Part shown: positions 1 to 8,796 of the stretch, piece by piece | Layout of the letters: the number at the start of each line of letters is the position of its first letter | Numbering within the stretch: the first letter of the stretch is position 1 | NCBI GenBank assembly: GCA_036267135.1 | Contig: DATAWQ010000139.1 | Coordinates: 82,716-146,715, forward strand | Reading direction: 5' to 3' | DNA: 64,000 bases | Source of the DNA: PALSA-505 sp036267135 | GTDB taxonomy: Bacteria; Actinomycetota; Actinomycetes; Streptosporangiales; Streptosporangiaceae | Made by a program: the position numbers and the translations under genes | The notes under the pieces: generated by a model | Databases searched by the model: none | What the model saw: only the letters and a program-made list of their open reading frames with translations | What the model was told of the DNA's origin: nothing

Positions 1-718
1 GCGCAACGGGTGCGTTCGGTGGGCGGTCTGTCTTCTGTCCCTGGGGGTCGCGATGTGGAGCGGCGGGGTGGCGAGGGGGTCGGTGACCCACTCACTGCCA
101 CGCGGGCGCAGACACGCCGACCAGACGTGGGGTGGGTACGCCGTCACCGGCGCCGGGCCGTACACGGCGATCACCGGCCGCTGGACCGTGCCCGCCCTGA
201 CCTGCTCACACGGCAAGGGCGACGCGTCGCCGTGGATCGGGATCGACGGCTGGGGCAACGACACGGTCGAGCAGATCGGCATCGACCTGGACTGCTATGG
301 CGGCGGCAAGGGCAGCTACCACCCGTGGGTGGAGATGTACCCGGGACCCTCGGACTACTTCAAGGAGTCCGTGCACGCCGGCGACACGCTGACCGCTTCG
401 GTGAGCGACTCGGGCGGGACCTGGACGCTGACCGAGGGTGACCCCAGCGCGGGCTGGACGAAGACCTTCCACCGCAGGCCCAAGCACACGCCGCAGCGGT
501 CCTCGGCGGAGGCCATCGTCGAGGACGTCGGCGGCGGGGCAGTACCTCCGGTGCCGGACTTCAACACCGTGACGTTCAGCAACGTGACCGTGGACGGTTC
601 GCCGCTCGCCTCCGCCGGGAGCCCGCACCGGACCACCCTGGAGCACGCGTCCACGCCGCTGTCCCGGGAATCCGCGCTGTCCGGCGGCCAGTTCTCCATC
701 ACCTGGCTTCACCACTGA
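1..718 (+). CDS. G1 family (eqolisin) secreted endopeptidase, 5' end cut by window edge
   Basis: The frame is open from base 2 to the TGA at 716-718, so the start lies outside the window. The first visible residues form the hydrophobic core of a signal peptide (WAVCLLSLGVAM). The mature part matches family G1 glutamic peptidases: WGGY near the start, GRWTVP, WIGIDG, then VEQIG holding the putative catalytic Gln, WVEMYP, and SAEAIVED holding the putative catalytic Glu. These enzymes cleave proteins at acid pH outside the cell. The usual SAEWI tryptophan is Ala here. A full paralog lies at 29394-30254 on the other strand. The stop is 11 bp from the convergent permease gene. Confidence 0.85.
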   Translation, partial: RNGCVRWAVCLLSLGVAMWSGGVARGSVTHSLPRGRRHADQTWGGYAVTGAGPYTAITGRWTVPALTCSHGKGDASPWIGIDGWGNDTVEQIGIDLDCYGGGKGSYHPWVEMYPGPSDYFKESVHAGDTLTASVSDSGGTWTLTEGDPSAGWTKTFHRRPKHTPQRSSAEAIVEDVGGGAVPPVPDFNTVTFSNVTVDGSPLASAGSPHRTTLEHASTPLSRESALSGGQFSITWLHH

Positions 719-728
719 GCCACCCGGG

Positions 729-1628
729 TCAGCCCTTGATCGCGCCGGAAATCCTGGCCTCGATCAGCCTGCGCTGGGTGAGGATGAAGAGCACCACCAG
801 CGGCAGGCTGGCGATGACGATCGCCGCCGCGAAGTGCACGTAGTCGCTCTCATTGATGCTGTAGAAGTTGAACACACCCATCGGCAGGGGGAATAGGTTC
901 TGGCTAGTCGATTCCAGCAGCACGACCGGGCCGATGATGTCGTTCCAGACCTGGATCATGCCGTAGAGGAACGTGATCAGCAGCGCCGGGGCGGTCATCG
1001 GCGCGATGACCCGGAACAGATAGCGCAGATAGCTCACACCGTCCACCCACGCCGCCTCGTCGAGCTCGCGCGGCACCGACATGATGAATGCGGTGATGAG
1101 CACAACGCCGAGCGGCATTCCCGGCTCGACGTGCAGCAGCGTATAGCCGAGCAGGCTGTTATACAGGTGCAGCTTCTGCGCCTCGACGAACAGCGGGATA
1201 TAGGCGATCGGCAGGAAGAGGCCCACCGCCAGCAGGGCGTACAGGAACGAACTGCCGCGCACGAGCCGGCGCGCCACCGGGAACGCGATAAACAGCGCCA
1301 GCACGGTGGCCAGGCCCGACGCCACCACCGCGTAGATAATTGTGTTGATCATGTCCCTGGCGAGGTCTGCCTGCGACCACGCATAGGAGTAGTTGCCAAA
1401 CTGTGGCGATGCCGATGGGGTCATCGGCGACTTCAGGAAGTGGCTGGCCGGCTCGAGCGAGATCATCACCACGTAGAGCACGGGCAACAGAAACAGCACG
1501 ATGATCAGCAGCGCGGTCACCAGCCGCGCGGCAAGCTGCCGCCGCCGCAGCCCACGCGGGCCGCTTGCCCGGGAAAACGTCTGGCGCATCCGGGTGCCCG
1601 TCGGCCGCGCCGCCGCCTCGCTCCTCAT
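729..1628 (-). CDS. Carbohydrate ABC transporter permease (MalG type)
   Basis: Second membrane subunit of a sugar importer. The protein, about 299 residues, has six hydrophobic segments and the binding-protein-dependent transport signature around ELDEAAWVDGVSYLRYLFRVIAP (EAA loop), which docks the ATPase. It ends in the typical RRLIEARISGAIKG tail. I chose the ATG at 1628 because it overlaps the upstream permease stop as ATGA; the frame extends upstream to 1664 inside that gene. It is last in a three-gene minus-strand operon (lipoprotein, MalF-like, MalG-like). No ATPase gene is present, as is common in actinomycetes where one MsiK-like ATPase serves several sugar importers. The substrate cannot be told. 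Confidence 0.9.
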   Translation of the reverse strand: MRSEAAARPTGTRMRQTFSRASGPRGLRRRQLAARLVTALLIIVLFLLPVLYVVMISLEPASHFLKSPMTPSASPQFGNYSYAWSQADLARDMINTIIYAVVASGLATVLALFIAFPVARRLVRGSSFLYALLAVGLFLPIAYIPLFVEAQKLHLYNSLLGYTLLHVEPGMPLGVVLITAFIMSVPRELDEAAWVDGVSYLRYLFRVIAPMTAPALLITFLYGMIQVWNDIIGPVVLLESTSQNLFPLPMGVFNFYSINESDYVHFAAAIVIASLPLVVLFILTQRRLIEARISGAIKG

Positions 1629-2668
1629 CCCAGCAACCGCCTTTCCCGCCAGCGCAATACCCACATCAGCGGCACCGCCACCACCAGCGTCACCAGGAAC
1701 AGTGATGTGCTCACCGCGGCGCCGAAGGCCAGGTTCGACCCGGTGCCGAACGCCGTGTTGAAGGAGAGCATCCCGAGCGTCATCGTGCCGTTCTGGCCGT
1801 CGGTCAGCACGTAAATCGTCTGGAAGACCGTCATGGAACCGACCACCGCGAGCAGCACGTTGGCGGTGACCGACGGCGCCATCAGCGGCCAGGTGATCCG
1901 GCGGAACCGCTGCCAGCGGCCAATCCCGTCGATCGCCGCCGCCTCGTAGATGGCCGGGTCGATCGCCCTCAGGCCGCCGATGAACACCAGCGAGGCGAAA
2001 CCGAGGCTCAGCCAGATCTGCACGAAGATCACCAGCGGCATGGCCAGGCTGGGCGAGCCGAAGAACGACGAGTTCGCACCGAACAGCGACCAGAGCGAGG
2101 CGCCCGGACCCCCGCTGGGGCTGAAGATGAGGATCCAGATCAGGCCGCCGACGACCACACCAAGCACAGCCGGCAGGAACACCACGACCCGCAGAATGGC
2201 AGTCGTCCGGCCCGGGCCGGACAGCCGGTGCGCCAGCATCATGGCGATCGTGTTCTGCAGGATCGTCACGGCCAGCACAAAGATGATTGTGGCCTTGATC
2301 GCCGCCACGACACCGGGCCGCTCATTGGTGAACATGTCGGTGTAGTTCGACAGCCCGATGAAGTTGAACGTCTCACCGGGGAAGTCCTGGTAGTCGGTGA
2401 GCGATATCAGCGCGTTGCCCGCGGTCGGCACCAGCCCGAACAGGGTGTATGCGCCGAGAGCCAGGACTATCCCGGCCCACATGGCGAACCGGGACGGCAC
2501 GCTCAGCAACCGGGCGGGCCGCCGCCGTCTGCGCAGCCAGCCGGGGACCGCGGCGCCGGCGGTGCCCGGGCCTGCCGGGCGCTCGGCCGTCGTCGTACCG
2601 GGCTGCGCACCGGCACGGGCGGCGGGACTAACGGCCCCGCCACCCGTTGGATTCACACCGGTGCTCAT
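1625..2668 (-). CDS. Carbohydrate ABC transporter permease (MalF type)
   Basis: First membrane subunit of the sugar importer. A long Pro/Ala/Gly-rich cytoplasmic N-terminus of about 50 residues is followed by six membrane segments and the EAA loop (IYEAAAIDGIGRWQRFRRITWP). Start choice is uncertain: ATG at 2668 (used here) or GTG at 2692; neither has a clear Shine-Dalgarno sequence. The stop overlaps the next permease's ATG by four bases, indicating translational coupling. It sits 89 bp after the solute-binding lipoprotein gene (65 bp if the GTG start is used) and is probably co-transcribed with it. Confidence 0.9.
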   Translation of the reverse strand: MSTGVNPTGGGAVSPAARAGAQPGTTTAERPAGPGTAGAAVPGWLRRRRRPARLLSVPSRFAMWAGIVLALGAYTLFGLVPTAGNALISLTDYQDFPGETFNFIGLSNYTDMFTNERPGVVAAIKATIIFVLAVTILQNTIAMMLAHRLSGPGRTTAILRVVVFLPAVLGVVVGGLIWILIFSPSGGPGASLWSLFGANSSFFGSPSLAMPLVIFVQIWLSLGFASLVFIGGLRAIDPAIYEAAAIDGIGRWQRFRRITWPLMAPSVTANVLLAVVGSMTVFQTIYVLTDGQNGTMTLGMLSFNTAFGTGSNLAFGAAVSTSLFLVTLVVAVPLMWVLRWRERRLLG

Positions 2669-2756
2669 GACCGCGGTGTACCCGTCGGCCACCGCTTCGG
2701 ATCACCCGCGGGCCACTGTGCTGGCTGACGCTGTGCTGGCTGGCGCTGGCCTGGGG

Positions 2757-4100
2757 TCATCCACCCGCCTTCCAGCCGCTCTGGTACAGCTGTCCGGCCT
2801 GCTGCGGCGTCTTGGATCCGCTGATCACGTCCTGCTGCAGCGTTGGCCAGTTTGCCGGCTGGTCCCAGTAGCTGGCGTTGTCCGACAGGAACGGCAGGAC
2901 AGTGCTCGTCAGGGCCGCCTTGCCGAAATAGGTGCCGAGCACATGCGAGGCGAAACTGTTGAAGGTTCCGCTCGCCTGGCTCGAGGAGATGCCGGTGAGG
3001 TCGACGTACTGCGAGTAGATCTTCGGCGTGGAGAAGAAGGCGAGCCACTTCTCGGCGAGGGCCTTGTTGGGCGAGGCCTTCGTGATGGAGAACGTCAGGT
3101 CATAGGTGCCGATGCTCGCGTTGTCGGCCGCCGTGTTGCTGCCGGGCACCGGGAAGTAGCCGACGTGGAGCTTCGGGTTGGCCTTCTGCACCGTCGCCAG
3201 GTCCCAGGAACCATCGAGCAGCATCGCTGCCTTACCGGCGGCGAAGGCTCCGGGCATGCCCTGCCAGGCCTCGCCGGTGTACCCGGGCTCGAGGTACTGC
3301 CCGAGCGTCTTTTCCTCGCTCATCGCCGTGGCGAAGGCGGGATCGGTCCACTTGGTCGTGCCCTTCTGCAGGGCCGTGGCGATGTTCCCGCCAGGTAGCT
3401 GCGAGCCCCAGAGACTGTGCATCAGCGAGTAGTAAATGAACTGCAGGTACGTCGGCCCGACCGCGCCGAGCCCCACCCACATCGGCGTCACTTTGTGTGA
3501 TTTGAGGGTATTCAGCACGGTCAGGAACTGGCTGTAGGTCGTGGGCGGCGACAGGTGATACCTGGCGAAGATCGCCTTGTTGTAGAAGATACCCTCCTGA
3601 TACATGCCGGACACGACGCCGTACTGCTTGCCCTGGTAGGTTTCCGTGGCGTTCGCCGCGCTGGTGTAGTCCTTGAGGAAGGACTGCCCGTTGAGCGGGG
3701 CGAACACGCCATGCACGGCCCAGTCCTGCCATTCGCTCAGGTTCGCCGTGGTCATCTGCGGCGGGAGTGGCTGCACCTGCTGGTTCAGCGTGACGATGTC
3801 CGCACTGGAGCCCGATACCGCCGTGTGCAGCAGGGTCTTGTACGGGCCGTTGACATTTTCCGCTGACCCGAGGTCAACGTGATCACCGGGGTTGGCCTTC
3901 TCGAACTCCGAATCGATCTGCTTGAAGGCGGCGATCGCCGGTGGGTTCACCCAGGTGATGATCTTGAGGGTGCCCGAGGCTTTACCCGACCCACCACCCG
4001 AGGAGCCGCAGGCGGCCAGCCCGGCGGCGGCCAGGCCCACGACTGCGACGGCGGCGAGGCTCCGCCGTGAAGAGGTTCTCCGCCTCGTTCCTTTGTGCAT
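2757..4100 (-). CDS. Extracellular sugar-binding lipoprotein of an ABC importer
   Basis: Family 1 solute-binding protein that captures a sugar outside the cell and delivers it to the two permeases downstream. The ATG at 4100 gives MHKGTRRR, a hydrophobic stretch and a lipobox LAAC with the acylated Cys at residue 31; the frame extends to 4193 but that part looks non-coding. The mature protein begins with a Gly/Ser linker and then LKIITWVNPPAIAAFKQ, typical of the family. Length, about 447 residues, is normal. It is the promoter-proximal gene of the operon; an inverted repeat lies 160-190 bp upstream. Confidence 0.92.
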   Translation of the reverse strand: MHKGTRRRTSSRRSLAAVAVVGLAAAGLAACGSSGGGSGKASGTLKIITWVNPPAIAAFKQIDSEFEKANPGDHVDLGSAENVNGPYKTLLHTAVSGSSADIVTLNQQVQPLPPQMTTANLSEWQDWAVHGVFAPLNGQSFLKDYTSAANATETYQGKQYGVVSGMYQEGIFYNKAIFARYHLSPPTTYSQFLTVLNTLKSHKVTPMWVGLGAVGPTYLQFIYYSLMHSLWGSQLPGGNIATALQKGTTKWTDPAFATAMSEEKTLGQYLEPGYTGEAWQGMPGAFAAGKAAMLLDGSWDLATVQKANPKLHVGYFPVPGSNTAADNASIGTYDLTFSITKASPNKALAEKWLAFFSTPKIYSQYVDLTGISSSQASGTFNSFASHVLGTYFGKAALTSTVLPFLSDNASYWDQPANWPTLQQDVISGSKTPQQAGQLYQSGWKAGG

Positions 4101-4259
4101 GTCACGACCGCTTTCTATTGTCCTTGGCCACGCCCATCGATCAGGACGGTCGGGCGTGGCTAGCGCCCGTCGGGACCGGGATCGTGAGTCCACGACATCG
4201 TTGTCGCGAGGTCACGACGCGAGCCCGGCTGAGCACATCAGGCCACGCTGTGGCGTTAA

Positions 4260-4288
4260 GATATCACGTGCTTTTATTGGGTGATATC
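4260..4288. promoter_or_regulatory. Inverted repeat, candidate operator of the sugar operon
   Basis: GATATCAC at 4260-4267 and GTGATATC at 4281-4288 form a perfect 8-bp inverted repeat with a 13-nt, AT-rich spacer. It lies in an AT-rich island 160-190 bp before the lipoprotein start on the minus strand. The position suits a sugar-responsive repressor or a promoter element. No regulator gene is adjacent, so this is inference. Confidence 0.35.
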
Positions 4289-4491
4289 AACACTTTACTT
4301 ACAAAAGGTACAAACCGGGGTGAGCCGGTCAGTGTTGAGTGCCGGTGTTGTCGGATGGCAGGGGTGCCGGGGTGCCGGGGTGCCGGGTGTGGCGTGGCGA
4401 TCGGTTGCCTGGGACGGCGGTGTGCTGAGGTGGCGACTGTGCGAGGGCGGGTGTGCGGCGGGTTGCGAGCGCCATCTATTAGCGTCAGCCC

Positions 4492-4560
4492 GATTCCGGG
4501 GTTCCCCGGAATCGGGGGACCCCGGAATCGGGGGACCACGATTCGGGGGACCACGATTCG
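4492..4560. repeat. Short tandem repeats fused to a perfect palindrome
   Basis: GATTCCGGGG (4492-4501), two bases, then CCCCGGAATC (4504-4513) is a perfect 10-bp inverted repeat. The right arm starts a tandem array: two units of CCCCGGAATCGGGGGA at 4504-4519 and 4520-4535, then a diverged 15-nt unit CCACGATTCGGGGGA at 4536-4550 and a partial copy to 4560. Non-coding; function unknown. Confidence 0.7.
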
Positions 4561-4627
4561 GCTGGCGCAAGGCGCTACGTTCTCCGCACAGACGATATGC
4601 ACTTTTGATTCTGGCTACGGAGAAACT

Positions 4628-4789
4628 ATGGGTTTCTTCGGGCGCATGAAGGACGTGAAGGCTGTGGCCGATGCCGCGCCCGCCTGATCGAGCAGGGGGG
4701 AGGTGGCAGCACAGGCACAGCAGATGGCGGCCACCCAGCGGGCATCGGCCACCGGTCTTCGGCAGGCCGTGGTCTCCTCCGGCAGGTGA
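4628..4789 (+). pseudogene. Frameshifted remnant of a small MGFFGRMKD-type protein
   Basis: The ATG at 4628 begins MGFFGRMKDVKAVADAA, a start common to small actinobacterial helical proteins, then hits TGA at 4685-4687. In another frame the bases from 4678 to 4699 read ARLIEQGG. From 4700 the first frame resumes as EVAAQAQQMAATQRASATGL and runs to a TGA at 4787-4789. Joining the three pieces gives one coherent protein of about 54 residues, so two compensating indels, at the CGCCC and GGGGGG runs, appear to have broken it. The end abuts the convergent HNH gene at 4790. A short real 19-residue peptide is the alternative. Confidence 0.4.
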
Positions 4790-6682
4790 TCAGATGGGGT
4801 ATGGGTCTGGTGTGCTGGTGACGCGTCTCCCGCTGGGCAGGTGCCAGACGAACACGCCCGGGGTGGGCTGATCGAGCCGCCAGCCGGGGGTCTGCTTGGT
4901 GCGGTGACAGCCGCGGCAGGCTGGTCCGAGGTCGCACTCACAGGTTCGTCCGCCCTGGTCGTATGGCACCGTATGGTCGTCGTCACACTTGGTGGCCTGT
5001 CGGCGGCAGATTGGGTTGATGCAGGTGCGCTGCCGGACCTTGACGATGTGATGCAGCCGGGCGGGAATCCGGTACCCCGGCACTTCCCGGGCATGTGTGC
5101 ACGTCCCGGCCTCGATCGGTTCGATCTTGAGCCGGGCCAGCCAGGCGGCCAGGCCGGCCGGGTCACCGCGGGCCGGTGGTGGCCGCCGGGCGCAGCCGTG
5201 TCCGGCCGCTCGGCCCTTCTTGTCGGTGAGCGTGACGCACCACCGGGAGCCAGGATTTTCGGCGATCCAGTCGGCGATGTCCTGGCAGGTCTCCACGCTG
5301 GCCGGTCCGAACCCGGCGATGTCACCCGGCGAGAAGCCCTGCCCGAGCCAGGAGGCCAGCGGCATGGTCAGGTTGACCGACCCCCGCAACGTCATGGGTC
5401 CCGGCCCCAGCCACGCACCGCCCGCCGCACCAGGACTGCTGGTTGTGTCGCGACGTGGAGCCGTGGTCGCGTCGGGGTTGCTGCTCGTGTCGCGGGCTGG
5501 TGTGCCGGCCGCGCCGGATCCGGGACTTGAGGAGGCCTGATCGTCCGGGTTGGAGGGCAGGAAGGTGCGCGGGTCGGTGCCGGTGAGCAAGCCGAGGAAC
5601 ACGGCGGCCCGCAGTTGCGACAACGTCGCATCCACCCCGGCCGCCTTCAGTTCCCGGGCGGCGGTATCGACCCGCTGATCGGCGGCCAGTGCGCCGCGGG
5701 TGGGCAGGTCGCGTCCGCACAGGGCGGCGGTGCCGCCGGAGGCTTCGCCGTAAATCTCTACCCGGGCGTCACGGGCCGCAGCGGCCACCCGCCGCCGCAC
5801 CGCGTCTGGGTCGGCGGCCAGCACGGCCCGGCGCAGCCGGGCCCGAAGCTGGCCGGTGGTCAGCCGGGGTGCATCGTCGATGACCAGCAGTTCGACCGCC
5901 GCGGCCAGTTCCGGGTCCAGGCAGCCGGTCTCGTAAGCGATCAGCTCGGCTTTGAGCCGATCAATCCGCCCGGCCCACAGGGCCTCACTGGTGGCTGGCA
6001 GACGGGCCAGGCTGGCCCCGGTGGCCAGTAGCCGCTGGGCCGCGGGCCGGGTCCAGGCCAGCAGCATCCCGGTCTCGTTGTCGGTGTGCTCACCCACTCG
6101 CGGATCGGGTGCCGCGTCGCGGCGGCGAGCCAGTTCGGCTGCGGCTGCCCACAACCCGGCCGCTCCCCGTGACTCCAGCCGCCGGAACGCCAGTATCACC
6201 CCGGCCAGCGCATCGTCACTGAGCCCATCCAGCCCCGCGGCCACCGTGTCTCCCAGCGCGGCGGCCAGCACCGGCCCCGGCTCCAGATGATCGAGCACCG
6301 ACCCGGACTCGAACCCCGGCCCACCCGGGCCTGAGCCGTCGTGGTCAGCTACGTCGTCCCAGTCCGCGGCCACGGCCGACGGTGGGTGCACGGTGGCGGC
6401 CCGGGCGGTGGTCTCTTCCTCCGGCTGGTCGTCGTCGAGCTGCTCTAGCCAGGAGTCCACATCCAGCGGCGGGGGGCTGTCCAGACCGGCCCACACGGCG
6501 GCATCCTCATCGGGCGCCTCGTCTCCGGCCGTCGCGGCAATGTAAGCAGTCAGATCTTCTTCCTGCCCGGCCAGTCCCTCTTCGGACGGCGGTTCCAGGC
6601 TGGATCCGTCGAGGTCCCTGGCGTCGGCCCAGGCCGCCATGGCGTCCGCCGGAGGCCTGGACTCCGCACCGTTGCTAGTCAT
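4790..6682 (-). CDS. DUF222 / HNH endonuclease domain protein
   Basis: Member of the 13E12-like DUF222-HNH family that occurs in many copies in actinobacterial genomes. The first 130 residues are acidic and low-complexity. DUF222 follows (residues about 140-360, helical, rich in Ala and Arg), then a Ser/Thr/Pro-rich linker and, at the C-terminus, a Cys-rich HNH fold: CINPICRRQATKCDDDHTV, with the DH pair, then CDLGPACRGCHRTKQTPGW. The family is presumed to cut DNA or to be domesticated; no biological role is settled. The ATG at 6682 has GGGGGG about 8 nt upstream. It stands alone, divergent from polX. Confidence 0.85.
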   Translation of the reverse strand: MTSNGAESRPPADAMAAWADARDLDGSSLEPPSEEGLAGQEEDLTAYIAATAGDEAPDEDAAVWAGLDSPPPLDVDSWLEQLDDDQPEEETTARAATVHPPSAVAADWDDVADHDGSGPGGPGFESGSVLDHLEPGPVLAAALGDTVAAGLDGLSDDALAGVILAFRRLESRGAAGLWAAAAELARRRDAAPDPRVGEHTDNETGMLLAWTRPAAQRLLATGASLARLPATSEALWAGRIDRLKAELIAYETGCLDPELAAAVELLVIDDAPRLTTGQLRARLRRAVLAADPDAVRRRVAAAARDARVEIYGEASGGTAALCGRDLPTRGALAADQRVDTAARELKAAGVDATLSQLRAAVFLGLLTGTDPRTFLPSNPDDQASSSPGSGAAGTPARDTSSNPDATTAPRRDTTSSPGAAGGAWLGPGPMTLRGSVNLTMPLASWLGQGFSPGDIAGFGPASVETCQDIADWIAENPGSRWCVTLTDKKGRAAGHGCARRPPPARGDPAGLAAWLARLKIEPIEAGTCTHAREVPGYRIPARLHHIVKVRQRTCINPICRRQATKCDDDHTVPYDQGGRTCECDLGPACRGCHRTKQTPGWRLDQPTPGVFVWHLPSGRRVTSTPDPYPI

Positions 6683-6929
6683 GCCTGGTCACCCCCCGGG
6701 AAGCTGGTCCGGATCGCTGTCATCGACAAAGCTAGCTCATGGCTCTGACATTTTCGCTACTGGTCTCGATAATTTGTCTATTGGTGCTGATAGAGTCGAT
6801 TAAAGCATCGATCAGCGCCGCACCGAACGAGTGAACGACAGGGCTGAGAGCCTTCCGTGGCGCCGCCTGCGCACGCCACAGGAGAGCGTGCCACCCACAG
6901 TGGGCCGCGCCACAGGAGACAATGCTGTA

Positions 6930-8780
6930 ATGCCACGTCCCAACGATGGCGTCGCGGCGCTGCTGGCGGAGTACGCGGAGCTAATCTCGATCACCGGCGG
7001 CGACGCCTTCCGGTCCCGCAGCTATGAGCGGGCGGCCAGGGCCATCAGGGGCCACCCGGTGGACGTGTCCGACCTCGACGCGGCCGAGCTTCGGCAGATC
7101 CCAGGAGTGGGGAAGTCGGTCGCGGACAAGGTGACCGAGTACCTCAGGACGGGCAGCATCGCGGCGGTCGAGGCGATCAGGGCGGAGATCCCGCCGGGTG
7201 TCCGCGAGATGATCGCGATTCCGGCGCTCGGGCCGAACCGCGCCCTGCAGCTTCACGCCGAGCTGGGGATCGGCTCGGTGGCCGAGTTGACCGAGGCGGT
7301 CAAGGACGGGCGGCTGCGGGATCTCAAGGGTTTCGGGCCGAAGAGTGAAGAGCGGATCCTGCGCGGCATCGAACTGCTGGCCCAGGCGGGCGAGCGGGTG
7401 CTGCTGAGCACCGGGCTGGAGACCGCCGAAGATATGGTGGCGGCGCTGCGGGCGGTTCCGGGTTGCGTCCGGTGTACGTACGCGGGCTCGGCGCGGCGCA
7501 TGCGCGAGACGGTCGGCGACATCGACATCCTGGCCGCAGTGCCCAGTACCACAGTGCCCAGCACCGCCGTGCCCAGCACCGCCGTGCCCACGGACACCGC
7601 GGCCACACAGGACCCGGCCGGACTGGTTTCCGCGGCGGCGTCGGCGCCGCTGATGGCGGCGTTCGTGGCGCTCCCGAGCGTGGCCGAGGTGATCGCGAGC
7701 GGCCCTACCAAGACGACGGTGCGCACCAACCGCGGTCTCCAGGTTGATCTTCGTGTCGTGCCCGAGCACTCCTGGGGTGCGGCGTTGCAATATTTCACCG
7801 GCTCGCAAGCCCACAACGTGCGGACGCGCGAGATCGCGGTGCGACGCGGGTACAAGCTCTCGGAGTACGGCCTGTTCGAGGTGGAAACCGGCGGCCTGAT
7901 CGCGTCCCTGACCGAGGAGGACATCTACCGCGCGCTCGGCATGAACTGGATACCGCCGACCCTGCGGGAGGACGGCGGCGAGATCGAGGCCGCCTCGCGC
8001 GATGAGCTCCCGGACCTGGTCACCGAGGCCGACCTGCGTGGCGACCTGCACACGCACACCAACCTCACCGACGGCATGTCCAGCCTCGAAGACATGGTCA
8101 GCGCCGCTCAGGACTGCGGCTACGAGTATTACGCCATCACCGACCACGCCCCGGACCTGATCATGCACCGGATGACCGACGAGAAGATGCTGGCCCAGCG
8201 CGAACAGGTCCGCGCCCTGCAAGCCAAACTGCAAACCAAGCTGCAAGCCGCCCTCCTGGGAACACCGCCCGCGCTCACGCTGTTGCACGGATCGGAGCTC
8301 AACATCGGGCCGGACGGCTCGGTGGACTGGCCCGCTAGCTTCCTGGACGGATTCGACATCTGCGTGGCCTCGGTGCACTCCCATTTCGGGCAGCCGAGGG
8401 CGGAGATGACCAGGAGGTTCATCAGGGCCGCCGAGAACCCGCACGTGAACGTCATCGGGCACCCGCTGACCAGGATCATCGGCCGCCGCGACCCGGTGGA
8501 CGTCGACCTGGACGAACTGTTCCGGGCGTGCGCGCGAACGGGCACGGCTCTGGAGATCAACGGCTCGCCGCACCGGCGCGACCTGCCGGATGAACATCTG
8601 CGCCGGGCCAAGGAGGCAGGAGTGAAGTTCGCCATCGACAGCGACGCGCACGCGACCTCCGAGCTCAGCCGGCCCCGCTACGGAGTCGGCTCGGCCCAGC
8701 GCGGCTGGCTCACCAAGGACGACGTCATCAACACCTGGCCGCTCGACCGCCTCCGCACCTTCCTCCGCAAGGCCCGCTGA
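6930..8780 (+). CDS. polX: DNA polymerase X family protein with C-terminal PHP domain
   Basis: Bacterial PolX, a gap-filling base-excision repair polymerase with 3'-5' exonuclease. The N-terminal helix-hairpin-helix region (LRQIPGVGKSVADKV) binds DNA. The nucleotidyltransferase motif GSARRMRETVGDIDIL supplies two metal-binding Asp residues and LQVDLRVV the third. The C-terminal PHP domain has DLRGDLHTHTNLTDG and later His/Asp motifs (DSDAHATSEL). I used the ATG at 6930, preceded by AGGAG; the frame extends to 6831. Directly after the catalytic GDIDIL lies a tandem-repeat insertion (VPSTTVPSTAVPSTAVP). The next gene follows after 16 bp, so the two may be co-transcribed. Confidence 0.92.
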   Translation: MPRPNDGVAALLAEYAELISITGGDAFRSRSYERAARAIRGHPVDVSDLDAAELRQIPGVGKSVADKVTEYLRTGSIAAVEAIRAEIPPGVREMIAIPALGPNRALQLHAELGIGSVAELTEAVKDGRLRDLKGFGPKSEERILRGIELLAQAGERVLLSTGLETAEDMVAALRAVPGCVRCTYAGSARRMRETVGDIDILAAVPSTTVPSTAVPSTAVPTDTAATQDPAGLVSAAASAPLMAAFVALPSVAEVIASGPTKTTVRTNRGLQVDLRVVPEHSWGAALQYFTGSQAHNVRTREIAVRRGYKLSEYGLFEVETGGLIASLTEEDIYRALGMNWIPPTLREDGGEIEAASRDELPDLVTEADLRGDLHTHTNLTDGMSSLEDMVSAAQDCGYEYYAITDHAPDLIMHRMTDEKMLAQREQVRALQAKLQTKLQAALLGTPPALTLLHGSELNIGPDGSVDWPASFLDGFDICVASVHSHFGQPRAEMTRRFIRAAENPHVNVIGHPLTRIIGRRDPVDVDLDELFRACARTGTALEINGSPHRRDLPDEHLRRAKEAGVKFAIDSDAHATSELSRPRYGVGSAQRGWLTKDDVINTWPLDRLRTFLRKAR

Positions 8781-8796
8781 AGGGGCGCTGACACCG

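Larger units (their letters stand above)
4101..4627. other. Long intergenic stretch upstream of the sugar operon
   Basis: I see no convincing gene here. The stretch holds the presumed promoter of the sugar operon with an inverted repeat at 4260-4288, an imperfect run of GTGCCGGG units near 4365-4387, and short tandem GC-rich repeats at 4492-4560. The open frames through it have no codon bias or recognisable motif. Confidence 0.6.

Noticed and set aside
4790..6682. DUF222-HNH protein as a restriction enzyme of a defence system
   Set aside because: The family is abundant in actinobacterial genomes without methylase partners, and none is adjacent here.
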